From contig JAAXNY010000016.1 of the NCBI GenBank assembly GCA_013420905.1, forward strand, positions 1,054,001 to 1,118,000: 64,000 nucleotides of DNA, written 5' to 3'. The stretch comes from Collybia mongolica (Eukaryota; Basidiomycota; Agaricomycetes; Agaricales; Clitocybaceae). This document shows positions 1-13,421 of this stretch, one piece after another (position 1 is the first letter of the stretch; each line of letters begins with the position of its first letter). The position numbers and the translations under genes were made by a program. The notes below the pieces were generated by a model that was given only the letters and a program-made list of their open reading frames with translations, was not told the DNA's origin and made no database searches.

Positions 1-1102
1 TGACTAAGATTCGAAATCTGGAAGTCAATTGGTAAGTATGAGTTTACGATGAAACCTTGGGCATTTTACCGGGGGCAAACTTCGAGGACCCTTTCCGTTG
101 TTGGGCGAAAAGGGTTCTAAATTACCATTGAATTTCATGTCGAAGAGACGTCTAGAATGTTGGCGATACCTCTAGTTCCACGAGCAGCTCTATCTCTTCG
201 TAAGGCTGTTTCCAAACTGCAATCACAGATTAAGCAGTCTCCTGCAAAACGAAGGGAAATCGAACTCGGCCTATTCATTCCACCTGGTTCATACACCTTC
301 AGCAGGTCTTCCCCCCTGATAATGATGGTTTTCTTCATGTTGAGGGACCGAGAATATTCTATTCGCAGGATCATCTCTCGGGTTAGAGGATTTTCTCTGC
401 AGAAGGCGATCAGCGAAAAGACGCAGCGCGTTGGTGAAAGGATTCAACTTTGGAGCGCGAATTGTTACTTGACATGAATTAGGTTTCTCCTCTTTACGAT
501 ACAATGAGTACCCTTCTTTAGCCGCAGTCGAAAGCTCGACTTTAACGGACTTCAGCGGCTTATCTGATTTCAACGTGATGTCTGCGTCAAGGGCAGTGAG
601 ACGTGAGCCGCCGGGGAATCCACTCGATCAATACCTAATATTCCTGGTTCTGAATTATCGCCAGAATCGGCGTCGCTGGAAGACATGGTGAAGATAGGAA
701 TTGGGGATAAAGGACAGGCAGTGCTCAGAATCATTTGCATGTGGCATTCTTGAAATGTTTCCCATACAGTAGCGCTCATCAAACGCGCGCTAGCGCATGA
801 CCCCAAATCAATGAGGAAGCTGTCACATACATGAATTCGCGCCGCTGTGACTGTCAGTGTCACTGAGGGTGGGCAATTCCCGGTAAGTGTGATGCGCGTC
901 ACAGACGCGAGATAATCACGCTGTGACACCAAACCTTGATACTTTGTGTTTGTGAGCGGCACCACTTCCAGATGATAGAAATTTCAGTGTAAATATAGCT
1001 TATAGTACTGTCTTAACATCCTGATGTGATAGATTTTCCCTGGAGGAGTGTGGAACTATAAGAACCAATCACTTGCCTGCCAAATGGCACCATTCATATA
1101 GG
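1..1102. other. unassigned sequence at the window edge
   Basis: Short open stretches exist on the minus strand (for example 573-289 and 374-135) and could be exons of a gene entering from the left. I could not join them into a convincing product and recognise no domain. The 780-930 part is rich in GTCACAG-like words. I leave it unassigned. Confidence 0.3.
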
Positions 1103-1397
1103 GCAAAACTCATATCTCAATCTCCTTCAATTCTCATCCAATTTCTTTGGTCCAAGGGCAAAATAACAATATTTTTTGAGTTCTACAAACTCATTAGAAG
1201 GGATTTTAAATTTTTTATCTCCTTCATGTAAGAAAGCCTATTTTTAGTGGTAAAATGGGAAGTCCTGGGTGAAGGAGGAGGAGTATTTAACATATCTCTT
1301 AATGGGTTTGTAGAGCTCAAAAAGTAGTGCTATTTTGCCCCTTGGACCAAAGCAATTGGATGAGAATTGAAGGAGGAGATTAGGATACAAGTTTTAC
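1103..1397. repeat. foldback (MITE-like) inverted repeat
   Basis: Positions 1103-1197 are matched in inverted orientation by 1304-1397 with few mismatches. Both arms carry the word TTGGTCCAAGGGGCAAAATA or a near variant. The roughly 100 bp between the arms has no ORF. This is the structure of a small non-autonomous foldback or MITE. I could not establish a target-site duplication, so the exact ends are uncertain. Confidence 0.65.
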
Positions 1398-3546
1398 CTC
1401 TGGTTTCACTGGGTCACATGGTGTCACAGAGTGTGATCACAGCCTTAGGATGCCTCACCAATGCCTCATGGTACAAACTCATCCACTCTTAAACCCCCAC
1501 CTTCTACTCTGCTTGCCCTACCTTCCTGGTGAGCCTATCCTCAGGTAAGTATGAGTTATATAGGCTATAGTATCTAGTGACAGTGACATCATCATTAGCT
1601 ATAGTTACACATTGATTGGGGTGTGCCAAAAGCCAAGAAGCAAGCTCAGGCAATGCTAGAGAGGGCTGCTCATGCAAGATTAAAGGCTCATGAGTATCAT
1701 GAGCATCATCTGGTAGTGGAAGCCCTCCAACAGGCTGAAGAATCAGAGAAACTGAGGCATCTTACTACTGCTCTTGCAACAACCAATAAGAAACTGGCTG
1801 AGACCTCTCAGAAGCTCCTTGGTGCTGAAAAAAAGGCTGAAAAGTGGTATAAAGCTCTACATGCTGAGAGACAAATACAAAAGTGTACTGAGGTTAAGAA
1901 AGCCTCACTTCAGCAGCAGTTGAATACACAGTATGATTCAACTGCCCAGAGCACACAGGAAAAGGCAGTTCTCATATCAAATGCACTCTCTACTGTAGAA
2001 TCTTCCATGAAACTTGAGAAAGAAAATATCAAGTTGCAGTGGGAACTGTCTTCTCTATTGGAATGTTCAGCATCTGAACAACAACAATATCAGAACAAAA
2101 TCACTATGGTGCAACAAGGATTCAAGAAATGTTGTTCAAAACTTCAGAAACTCAAAAAACAAGTTGAATCAAACAAGAAATCTTTGAAGGAGAAATCAAC
2201 TTTCAGTCTACTGCACAAAGGTGTATATACTAAACAGGCTCAAAACTTGATCCAACTTCTTGTAAAGCTGGCTGCTCAAAGGACAGTGTTGGTGAAGTCA
2301 TTCATACTGTTTTGCACTGTGCTGGTATAAAATGATGGAAACAGATGGTGGGTTGAACTGATTCCTCACAAACACTTAGATTTACTAAATAGAACATATA
2401 GCCATGACCTTCAGTGCAGATGGAACAGGACACCAGAATATGAACTATAATTCTTGCCATGTGAATCTGACTGCTGAGGACTATATGTAGCTCTGATAAC
2501 CAAGACAAACAGAAAAGAACATGCTTTTTTGGTATCATGTCTTCCCTTGACAACTCTAGTGAAGAGTCAATTAAAGATTGGAAAAAACTGCTTGGAACTG
2601 CTATAGACATATTTAACCGATCCCCATTTGGAAAGCATGGTGGAAATATACTATGTCTAGTGGAAATCCTGATCAAACTACTTGGTTTGCTTTCTGATCA
2701 CTGTGCCAAAGAAAAAAAGGATGCTGAGATTCTGGAGGATATGAAAAAAGATGCAGTCTTCCAGACACTAAGTGAAGGTCTTGTGCTGGATAGTTCCAAT
2801 CAAGAAATCAAGAACTACTTTTAGGTTTCATAGCAGCCAACAAGAACATGATTTCTGAAGCTGCCAGGAAGAAAAAATGGGATACTCTTACTGAGGAAGA
2901 ACAGGCCCAAAGAAGAGCAAAGATGATGGAAGCCTTTATAAAACAACTTGGCAAAGAAGCTTATGAAATGTTGTCTGACAATGAGCAGCATGCTTTAACT
3001 CTTTTCACCTGGGCTGGTTGTGGTTGCCACAAGGATTTGAATTCTATACAAGGAGGCTATGCAGCAATGTCATCTTGGTGGGCTGAAGAAATTCCTTGGT
3101 GCTGAAGGGCCAGTGAAACTTACCAACAGAGATAATGCAGCAACACTTAAAGATATAATTCCTGGAGATGGTGTTATGACTCCAGCCCAGGAAAGAGCAT
3201 TTGAAACAACTGTTTCAGGTGCCATAAAGGCTGTACAAGTTACTGGTGCAATTTTAAACCATAAAGATGACAAGAAAGGACACCAGAACCTGTTCTGGTT
3301 TTGGTGGAGAGCACATGTTGGCACAAATTTTACATTTCCTGATACATCAAACAATCAATTTGGAACCTACTGTTTAGCTGCTGGAATACTGCTTTTATAC
3401 CTTGACAAATTTCCTGAATACCTTGAATTCTCTTGCCAATGTAAAACCAACAGAAAGTTTAGCCATATGGAGAAAAATATGTGGGAAGCACTCCATTGTC
3501 AAGCTATATTGACTGAGTTGGCTGTTATGGCACTATATGGTCAATC

Positions 3547-4499
3547 TTTTTTTTTTTTTTTTTGGTTCATATAATAATATTAAGCACATGTGGGTTTGAC
3601 CCAGTTACATGCGGGCATAAACACCTATTACCACTAAGTAATCTGTAATGGGCCATCAGGGTGGAGCTGTACACTAAGTTGCTCTCCAGGTCATATTATG
3701 GGTCTAGACTGAGGATACCTGCAGTCTAATGGTATTGTACTGTACCATGTCTGAACCTCCCAACACCTTAAAGGTTTGCCTTTGCTTGTCAGGGCATGGT
3801 CCCCTCCCTTCATGTTGGTACCCTGTTCCACTCCCCCCCTGGTATTTTCAGGTTGCCCTGGAAACCCATTACTCCCCCCCAGTGTCGAAGATAAATGTCC
3901 AATCTAAATGAACAACCCATACCTCAAACCTGCTCCCCCTCTCCTGAGTCCCCCTATTACTTGCCCCCCTGTTCCACACCGCTCTCCCAAAGCAATGACT
4001 CCCCTCCAAAATGAGGCCGCTAAATCCCACCATTGGACAATAAACTGGCATTCTCCCCAAGAGGTGTGCTCTGTGCAGGGACAGTAGCTGATTGGGGGCC
4101 AGACCCCTTCCTCCTTTTGTATTTGGGTGGAGTGGTTAAGCGAGTACAAAAAAATCATCAAAAATGTTGGCAGTGACGCTCCCTAAGGATCTGTGTGAAG
4201 CAGAGTACAAGAGTTGTGGTGTCCTTGTGTGGCCTGGTAGTTGATAAGGTGGATGTGAATGGATTAGTGAAGCCCCCAGTACAGGCAAGATGAGATGACC
4301 CTGCAGATAGCCAGGATCAGCTCTGATAAGTTAAAAATTTGGATATGGTGTAAAAGGATAGTGGCCCAGGCCAAAAAAATGGTCTGATGAAAGGCAATCT
4401 CAATTAGGGATGAGGTGTTAGGTAGTTTAGGGACAACCTAGTGCAGGAGGGACAAATTCCCACAGTCAGATGGTGGTGGTAAAAGATCAAGAAGCATCG
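3547..4499 (-). mobile_element. poly(A) retroposon with 15-bp target-site duplication
   Basis: The 15-bp word ACTATATGGTCAATC occurs at 3532-3546 and again at 4500-4514, exactly flanking the insert. The plus strand begins with a poly(T) run at 3547-3563, so the element lies in reverse orientation with a poly(A) tail. Removing it restores the host reading order (GQSISHPYM-like). No reverse transcriptase is visible. It is either a SINE-like unit of about 950 bp or a 5'-truncated LINE. Its 3' end (TATATGAACC then A-run) resembles that of the LINE at 5273-5832, which suggests trans-mobilisation by that LINE. Confidence 0.85.
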
Positions 4500-5272
4500 A
4501 CTATATGGTCAATCAACTAGCCACCCATATATGAAGGCAGTTTGCTCTGCAGAGAATATGATGATATTGGGCCCACTACATGAGAGTGTACAGAGCCACA
4601 TAAAAAGGATTATCAATGATCCCAACTTTCTTATTGGCAACAATGCATCCCATGAAATGGGAACCTTGAATGGGGAAATGTGGGAAAATCCAGCTGTTTT
4701 TGAAAAGATACAGAGAATGAAATCCACCATGCCATATCTTCAGCCATCCAATTCCACAAAGGTGCTTTAATAACATGGAAAATTTTTACATCTGAATTCA
4801 CCCCAGGAGGTTTGATTGATGAGGCAACTATGGGTGAAAAGGAGTTGGCATGGATGCCAGCTACTAATGATGTCAATGAAGGAGCTCTAGGATCATTCAG
4901 AGTGCTTATGCAACAGCAACCACAACCCACAGTCCTTCAGTACAATGCCCAGGTCATGTACCACCACAACAACACAGATGCTTTTATGAAAGCCAAGCTC
5001 AATACATCTGAGGACTATAAATTCCTTCACACAGAAGCAAGAAATATGAAGGGTGAAGATCAAAAGAGGCAATTGGAAATCATTGAACATAATGAAGAAA
5101 AGATAGCCCAAAAAGAGACTGCTGCTCAAACAAGAGAGGAAAGAAAAAAGGATAGGGATGAAGAAATATCAAGGACTGAGCTATTTTGGATAGAGAACAG
5201 GTTGGCAAGCTAAAAGGAAAGGCATTACAAGCTCAGTTTAAGGCTTTCAAAGCTGCTGGGGTTACAAATATC

Positions 5273-5832
5273 CATGCCCCAATCAGGGCGTTCTGATCCC
5301 AATTCTTCAAGGAGGAATCTGTCTCCTGTAGGTGCGGTGCCATCTTGGAAACTGTACAACATGTCCTATATGACTGTCCAAGCCACGGACGGGAAAACAA
5401 ACCCAGCCGACAGCTGTGCCATGCATGGCTGGTCAACTTTCTCTCGGAGAACGAGAGCACGTTTGCATTCAATGTTCCCTAGTCCAAACAGGCTAGGGGC
5501 AGTACTCAGTGTTCTATGTGATGGCTATAGGGTGCTCCCTGCCTGAACATGCGAACCTGGATAATCAGTGGACTTGAAGCCACCACCTGCTGTGGGGCAC
5601 CACAGCGGGGGGCCCACCCCCTGGCATAGATTGGCCCCCCTGGCCTGTGTACACTGAGCTTCTGCTCCATTTGCTGGTTCAACTTTGGTTGGGCAAGCAT
5701 CCCAGCTCTGCGGTGCTTTGTCATCTGCCCCCCTCCCTCCCCCCCTCAATTACTACTCATAGTGACCAGCGCATGTATTAGGTACAGTTGGTATATAAAA
5801 TGGTGAACCAAAAGAAAAAAAAAAAAAAAAAA
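5273..5832 (+). mobile_element. 5'-truncated LINE (non-LTR retrotransposon) 3' end
   Basis: The 13-bp word GGTTACAAATATC flanks the insert at 5260-5272 and 5833-5845, and an A-run lies at the right end. One frame near 5295-5480 reads SQFFKEESVSCRCGAILE followed by TVQHVLYDCPSH. That is the C-x-C ... H-x4-C zinc-knuckle found at the C-terminus of many LINE reverse transcriptases. The rest of the polymerase is missing because of 5' truncation, as is common for LINE insertions. The element interrupts the older repeat ORF at 1623-6031, so it inserted later. Confidence 0.85.
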
Positions 5833-6031
5833 GGTTACAAATATCAAAACCCTACCAAGCAACACAAAAGCTGATAGTATGAGAGAAGCACTTGAGAAGG
5901 CTGTAGACCTGTTCACCAGCAAGAAATGGGTGCCTTACAGTGAAAGAAAGGAGGCTGAAGACATGGCTATCAATGAAACAGATCCAGTAGAAGGAGGGGA
6001 GAGTGCTTGGGAAGATTTCTCAGAAAATTGA

Positions 6032-8370
6032 GGGTTATGTGAGATGTATTTACATGTATTCATAGCATATATACATTACATTTATTTTGGGAAAAGAATA
6101 AAGGTTATAGTGGCCCAGGAGTGGGGGAAACAGGTGAGGAAACAGAGTGTATCAAGATTTGTGACATTTTTGGTCACAGGTCGTGATGTCACACTTCCAA
6201 AAAGTAACAGGGATTGCCCACCCCCATTATGGCTGAAGTATAAGGGTATGAATGAAAATGCAATGAGTAATCATGCTGGACCTACTTGAGACTGGGACAT
6301 ATGAAGTGCCACTCTTTTTCAATTGGTATTTAAGGGGAGATATGCATCCTTCTCGTAACCTCCTTTCAGTGCTCTTTTTGGTGAGTTGAATCCCCAACCC
6401 TTCTTTCAACATAGTCTGCATTTCTGTCCCAATCAAACTGTCATACTTGATGAAAATCTTGATGCTGGGAATTACAAAGGGAAGGCTCAGGGAGAATTGG
6501 GTATAAAGACTTGATTGCATGCATTGTTTGGTTTCCTTGTAATCCAAAAACCCTTCAATAAACATTGTATTCTTGCCTTGCTCAAACCCCACACTATTGT
6601 GGAGCAGGAACTGTGGCTTTCATTGGTTGAGATTGCACAGTGAATATTGGCTACTCCAGGTTCAGTGTGCAATACTATTTACATTACAAGCTGGTCAGCA
6701 CACATAAGAAGTCGAGACACCCAGGAAATCTGATGCATTGGTGATACCAAATGTATTATTCATAAATGATAATTTGCCAGCACCACACTTTATCCATGGT
6801 AGAATGTCAGGTCTGAGCATTGCTTGGGGGCACATGTACAGGGTAATTTGAGCAACACAGTACTGGAGTTGGTCAAGTTGGGCATTAAGGTAAATATTTT
6901 TGAGGAAATTTTCCAATAACCAGTACCTGAGAGTTAGAGTTCAAGCAATGAACATGAATTGCACAGCACAAATTGAGGGATTTACTGATGCAATGTTCTA
7001 GTACATTTCCTGACATCATGTAGAAGGAAATTTGTTTGTGTCACTAGTGATCTTTGGCTTCTCATCTATGCTCATGGGGAGGCCTCAAGTCATCTACACA
7101 CCTCTTTCACACTTTGCAATGACTTTAGGTCTTTCTGGAGATTGTGGTATTGAACATTCGACAGTCGGTGAATGGAGAAGATGATGAAGATTTGAAGTTG
7201 AGGCTGGTATCCCCCACTGGCACGAAGTGAGAGTATAGTGCTAATGTTAGAATGAGCAGAAGAGATCAAGTGAACAAAAGCTATTGCCTGTCTCTACTGT
7301 TGGAGCTAAATGTCCTCAAGTAGTCCGAAGATCTGTGTATTCACATTGTTGCAACTGAGGTATCAGCTCAGTCAGACAAGCAGCTATATACAAGATGATA
7401 TGTAGATGACTAAGATCTGATGTGTAAATCTTAGTAAGGAATTGGTAATACATCAGTAAGTGAAGTATCTAAATATAACATCTGGTCAGATGATAGATAT
7501 GATGTCAGCAGTCAGACACGATCAAATCTAACAGCTGATGCACCTTGGTTACAGGTCAAAGTGAAAATCATGCCATCGTGTTTAGTTGCTCGATTGTCTT
7601 GCACCTTGTGAGGGATGAGCGCTTGGCGTTGTAATAGTGTGAATAGATAAGCATCGTTGGATGAGACGTTGTGTGTTTGACAAATGCGTGACGTTTCATG
7701 CTCCCCGATTATTTTCTAGCTCTTGGTGAAATTTACTACTTATCTACCATTCGATGGGTCCCACCCACGAACCAATGCTCAAAACGTCCATTCCCCGAAA
7801 TTCAACATCATGACACGCGTTCATTTCGACTCATTAGTAGTTCCACAACGTCCTCCTTGAATGCTTTTAGCGTTTTTTATCGCCTCGTACGTTTCTGGTT
7901 CAAGGCCGTGGAAGTTATAAGACGTGAACACGCCACGCCGAGTACGGAAGGCCATTACCGCACACGGAAAGAAGAAAAAAGGGCAAACAGAACACCCACC
8001 GATATCGTCAGGAGGTAGAGGAGTCTTAGTATGGACGTCGTTGCCAAGGATACATACTAGGATTCTTTGGTAATTAATCAAAGGATAGGTCTCTGCCGAC
8101 CGTATTCACATCTATATTTTATTTTTGGTTCAGCTGAGAGTTAGATTCACACAACAGGACAATCAACTTCAGATCTTTGATGAAAGGTAAATTTACCACA
8201 TCTCGGAAATAAAAAAAATTTCAATGTTGATGAATGTACTTACTGTTTGCTATCTACCCAAATCCATACACTTTTGGTAATATTAAAGATCTCGACATTG
8301 TCGGCTGGATCTTATATCGCCCTCCGCTTTCCTTTCGAGCACGCACGAATGCACCTCACCCCCAGGACCA
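6032..8370. other. intergenic, no supported gene
   Basis: This follows the stop of the decayed repeat ORF. Up to about 7550 the sequence is AT-leaning and repeat-like with only short frames, including a 121-aa minus frame at 6592-6227 that I could not assign. From about 7550 base composition changes to that of the gene-rich island. No RNA gene or terminal repeat was recognised. Confidence 0.4.
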
Positions 8371-9632
8371 TTACAGCTTTTCCCGATCAATTCCCCTGGA
8401 CTCGACATCGGTGTAGCTGATATTTGATGGATGAACACTACTGTTGGTCTTATAATCCGTTGTGGATCCAGCCCCGCTTGTATGAATGTTGAAGACAGGA
8501 ATGGTATTTTTGTTGTGTCGGAACATGGTGCTGATGCCGTCAGTATCAACTTCTGTGCGATGCCCCAGTTTAGTGTTGCGGAATACACGGCAGGCCATAA
8601 TGTTCGTCAATCCCACAGAGGGGACCAGAAAGATTGTTCTATATATAACCGGGATCCCATGGACAAAGATCATGATGAGAGCCAACAAGTTGCAGACCAT
8701 CGCAACCCTAACGAGTTGGTTTATAGTTTAGCTGCCAGTTATAGTAAAATGCGTGAAACGTACAGATAGTATTGTTGGCCATCCTCGAGAAGGGCTCGCG
8801 AGAACCGTGGGAGGTATCTGCCAAACAAACCAAACCTACTTCCACCTTTTCCGCCAGCTGATGGAGCATTCGAGATGAGGCGCCAGGAGATCGCGATGAA
8901 GACGCATGTATCAAAAACGGCGATGGCGATGTTAGATGCGCTGCCGTAAGGCTGAAACCCAACATAGGTGCAATAGTCGGTGTTACCGATGTGGGTGCCT
9001 TCGAGCGTCCAGATGACCGTCAATGATGCTCCGAGAACAGCCAGCCACATCACGAAAAATGCGATGGTTATGTATCGGCTTCCATTGTAAACAGCGCGAA
9101 CTCGAAAGAAAAACAAAAGAGCGGTGGTGGAAACGGTGGGGTGGTACAGCACACATGTAGCCTTCGAGAATACCGCACAGTCAACAGGCGACGCTGTACA
9201 AAGAGTCATCAGATATGCGTGCCCGATCTGGTCTCCAGAGGAAGACATACTCTCGAAAACGACGCTCATGATTGAATACAAGAGAGTGCACCACCTACGG
9301 CAAACATAATGTGACCGTCTGATAAGAGTGTGTTCGCCCGTACTAACCTTGAAAGGAAATAGAACGAGGTCGGTACGTTGATTCGGTATCGAATCAGGAG
9401 CTTATAGTCCGCGCCCAGGTGAGTCAATACATCCCATACTAGGACCTATGGCCCGCAATAAGCAAGAGTCTTCGGCAATGAAGGACGAGATGAAGATCGC
9501 GCTTACTCCAAGCATGCCAACCAAGATATATGTTGTCACGGCCGTTTGATACGCCAATTCGGGTGGAAGAAACGCCAAAGGCGTGAATGGATTGGGAAGT
9601 TGGGAGGGATCGATTTCAGCAGAGTTGGCCAT
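8371..9632 (-). CDS. multi-pass membrane protein, agaricomycete family of unknown function (DUF6533-like)
   Basis: Five exons on the minus strand (9632-9507, 9445-9348, 9294-9251, 9193-8764, 8707-8371) join in frame to 344 aa. All four introns are GT-AG, 54-61 bp long. The protein starts MANSAEIDPSQLP and then shows about seven hydrophobic segments. The motif VWDVLTHLGADYKLLIRYR follows the first segment. FFFRVRAVYNG precedes a long helix, and LTNIMACRVFRN follows the last one. This layout matches a large agaricomycete membrane-protein family whose N-terminal motif resembles DUF6533. The cytosolic tail of about 60 residues is hydrophilic. The function of the family is unknown, and a receptor role is often guessed but not shown here. 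Confidence 0.8.
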
Positions 9633-12600
9633 GCTGATGACAGAGATGAGGGAAGTAAGAGACAGTACGTGCCTCCTTCCCTCTATATAGGTTGAGACCT
9701 TATACTAGTGGACCATATCGAGATACCTATTGAAAAGCAATGTGATGTGTTATTAAAGGAACGAACTTGGCGTCTTTACATTCAATGGGGTATGAGTGCA
9801 TTCGTGCCGCAGGTATAAAAATGCGAGACTCACGGTTCAGCCTAAATAAGTCCTTATAGAATACACATCAAAGGGGACGTTTCGGCCTTGGCAGTGCTAC
9901 CAGACAAAATAATACCGTTGATTGGGGTGATCGTGAGAGTTTCGATATATATGCGGCCGCGAAGCCTGCTCCCACTTACCATCCGGCGGCTAGGTCGACA
10001 TTCAATCGGTTTCTGTAAGACGAACTCCTGCGTGGGTCAGCAAAACAAGTGTAGGAAGCATGAATGCAGAGTACGTTGTGTGTGATGATCGATGCGAGAA
10101 TGACGGCATTCTGGCACGACCTTGCTTAAATTTGACAGTGGGGCCATCCAAGTTATATTTGAACCAGGACGGTGATCGCCCTTTCCAATATCCGTTACCA
10201 GCTAGCGAATCTCACCCGCGAATGGGCGTTTGGTGCAGGTCTAGGATTGTACGATCATCGTGACGTGTGGCCCAAATAGATTGTTTGATGCATCACCTCA
10301 CTATAGAAGCTTGTAGAAGTCGCCTTCTTCCTCCAACACGCCTCATGTCAAGAAGAGGACCGGCGGTATTTCTTCTTGAGAGCGGCGGGTCCACTGGAGA
10401 TTACCCGAAAGATTGTCCGTCCGACTGAAGCCTTGCCGATATCTGATGATTACCTTCACATGATTTTCCAGGCCCCTTTTACTCGGAATCCTACACCGCC
10501 GTGGAAGCCAGTTGCTCTCTTGCCCAATTCAGACGCCAAATGACCTGGCTAAGTGGTTTAGAGAGTTCGTTGGAAGATTTACATATCACAATGGTTTGTC
10601 CTACGTAAGAAAAGGGCCCATTGAAAGTGCGGTGTGCCCAGCCACGACCATGCGAATATAATATCAGTTCGTAGGTTAGTATATCCACATTAAATATTGA
10701 ATATGCGGTCAAATATGCGCAGGATACTATCAGATGGAGAAGAGAAGATAGTTGAGCGGGGGTGTCTCAATGAGTGGAACATATGGTGTCGAAAACCATA
10801 ACTCTGGGCGCCGTTCCGAACGGAAGACTACTGGAATAGCCTGAATGATGGTGTATCGTCTACACTCTGCCTGACAGTGATTGTTGTTTAGGATTGTAAT
10901 TGTATAATGGAACCCTTCGCTGCATGTTGATGCGAGGTGTAATTGCTTGTCAGTGGTCGAAGTATGTTTGATATTCCAGTGGTAGTTGGGTACTGAAGAG
11001 TCAAGACTCGCATTTAGTGACTCGTGGTGACTTGTGGTGACTGTTCCTTAAAGTTTGGCAGATACGCCAGTCACGTGGTTTTTTCAATGGCCGTGAACGA
11101 ACTTGAATCTGGAGCGCCCTTCAACTTAGCTGCTCTTTATGTATGTACTCTTCAGATTGTTCTCTGTTTGACTCAGTGATAGCTCATTTATTTGAACAAA
11201 ATTTCTGGCTTGGTTTACTCACATGGTTTTATTCGTCCCATCATGAGCGCCGAGTTCATACGTATCCAACCGGGCCTCAGGCTGCTATAGGATTTCCTAG
11301 TCTCGGTATGGAGCCGTTATTGGTTCTCGATGATCCCTGGAGTCCGACGGCTTCAGTTCAACCCTGAAATATTATTCCCCGGGAGCTCAAAGAGGGTAAG
11401 TCTCCTAGAACCTGGAGTGCGTGTGGCCATGTTTTACAGAACAACACCTCTGCATCATACATATTGATCAGTTTACCCATATTGGTTGATTCCATTCACA
11501 TTATGGCAGCCACAGACTATCTTCCATGGCATATGCAGCTTTTTTTGCCTCATCGGAATAACTGCATGTGGTTCTTAACTTCTTCCTAACTCACGCTACA
11601 CATACTCTTATTCTGGGAAGTGGTTTTGCTCCTCAGCGTCCCGCCATAGGACCCACTGCGTTGATTACTCCTTACGCCGTATCTGTGGGCATCTGGAGGC
11701 ATTCGTGGCGCCTGGCGCATTATAGAGGGCCAACTGTGTGGATGGTATCGGCCATTTTGTATCAATACTCCCCTCGCCTAATCCCTTCCTATATTCCCGC
11801 ATCTAATAGTCATCATCACTGTTGACAGTTCTCCCAGATCATGTATTTCTCGGCTTCGAGCACCGCCGCCTCCCACGCGCTGTGTTGCACCACCAGTGGG
11901 TATTTCAGATCTCCCCACTCAACGAATTAGCCGTAATACCAATCGTTCTTCCTGTGCGTTGATCCATGCCGTGAGGAGACGGCATAGTATCACCATCGGA
12001 GGTGTATCCATTCTGTTCGCTCCTACTTTTAATTTTCCGACAAGGAGACTTCCACCTCTCGGGGTCCGAGCAATGAACCTTGGTTCGACCGACGCGGCGT
12101 ATGTCTTCAAGTTTGCCTCTCCTACTCTCGCCGAGCGGAAAAAATAACTAATACATAGATCTCAGCCAGACCAACTCGTCCGAGTAAGACGCTTCCTCAG
12201 TCTTCAAGGTGGCTGGACTAAGTGGCGAGTTGGTAGAGTAGCGTGCAATCAACGATTCGTAGTTTTGTAAGTGGATATCGCGTTCAGTGGGTATTCGGGT
12301 CGGCTGGCATCTCACGTGTATAAATCTCTCCCTAGGTTAAACTGTCGCGCAGCGTTACCTTGTCGGCGTCATCTGTTCTACAACCTGCCAGTTAATCCAA
12401 GATACATACACTCCATACCTCGGAGAGATATGTGGCGGTTATCATGTTGACCCCAACTCTCGCGCTGTGCTTATGAAAAATGATTACAAGGTAACCCACC
12501 ATTTTGTGAAACCCCCCTTCCCGAAATATTTACATTCACTTCCAAGGATTGCATCTACACCTGTCTTCCACTCCCCAAGACAGTGAACGATATTTCTCTG

Positions 12601-13421
12601 AATCAAATCTGATGCAAGGCTCGTGTCATCGTGAGTTCGACTAGTTTGATAACTTGTAGTCACACGTATCAACTAACTGACAGATGTGGGACAAGCATTA
12701 TCGTATTCGCGTTTTTTCATTGGTTGGTCCAGCGAAAGGCCGCCAATATAGTCTCAGAGGCCCTGTCGCACACGAGAGAGACCATGTTTGCGTGCCGATT
12801 GTGTGGAAAGTATGTTATGGCTAAAGGGGAGTTGCTCAACCCGTTATATGACTGGTCGCTCATGCCTAGTTCTGTACCCCCTATGCCTTGTGCATTTCGT
12901 GAGTTTCGTGTTGGGTAATACGAATTTAGGATCTGCTGCCCTTCACATGTTCCGAATATTGTTGTTTATCTTGCCTATCATTGGTTAACCTTAATAGCTA
13001 TGTCGTTTTCAGAAACGCTTGTGCACGAGTATGAAGCCTTCTTCATCTAGGATGACGAGGTTTATGAGCTTCAGACCATGAGCATCCGCAGAACAGATCG
13101 CTTATTCTTTCAGCTCTGAACGTGTGGAATCCAAAAACGGCTGGCTCGCGGGTCAGGCCGGCCCGGGAGGGATTGTTGGCAAGGTTTCGAGGAGTGTCGT
13201 TCAGAAAGAGCTTGCTGTACGTGTACAGATAAAAGGATGCAGAAAGTGTTCTGGAAGTTTGTGGATAGGACACAGGAATGGTAAAGAATACAGATGTATG
13301 GGAGATTACAATGCTAAGTCGAAATATTAACCTTATGAGCTTCTTCAGTACTTGAGGCGAGCAGAACATCATAAAGTATAGGCTTACCAAAGAAAATGCA
13401 ATATGTACGTTTCACGGCAAC
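9633..13421. other. gene-island intergenic stretch with weak coding-like traces
   Basis: No gene could be supported. A coding-like run lies near 10150-10265 (plus, reads NIRYQLANLTREWAFGAGLG) and another near 10310-10545 (plus, opens right after a possible TAG acceptor and reads EITRKIVRPTEALPISDD). They may be exons of a decayed gene whose family I do not recognise. Between 10700 and 13000 there are only short unlinked frames. The region just left of 13422 is probably the 3' untranslated region of the RAD6-type gene. Confidence 0.35.

Larger units (their letters stand above)
1623..6031 (+). pseudogene. decayed ORF of a large agaricomycete repeat family (probable transposon protein)
   Basis: Successive open segments (1623-2330, 2537-2824, 2848-3105, 3059-3546, 4515-4770, 4812-5272, 5833-6031) read as one colinear protein. 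It has a basic, coiled-coil N-terminus rich in A, K and Q, a middle part containing LTNRDNAATLKD and FPDTSNNQFGTYC, and a late TNDVNEGALG motif. The order and motifs match a high-copy, uncharacterised protein family I know from agaricomycete genomes. The spaced acidic residues could be a DDE-type catalytic set, which is inference. The copy is dead: the expected ATG is GTG at 1623, the frame shifts near 2267 and 3080, there are stops near 2335-2500, and two retroposons interrupt it. The C-terminus ends WEDFSEN before the stop at 6029-6031. Confidence 0.6.

Noticed and set aside
9633..13421. Possible second copy of the membrane-protein gene or another enzyme gene
   Set aside because: Coding-like traces at 10150-10545 could not be tied to a family or joined by plausible splice sites.
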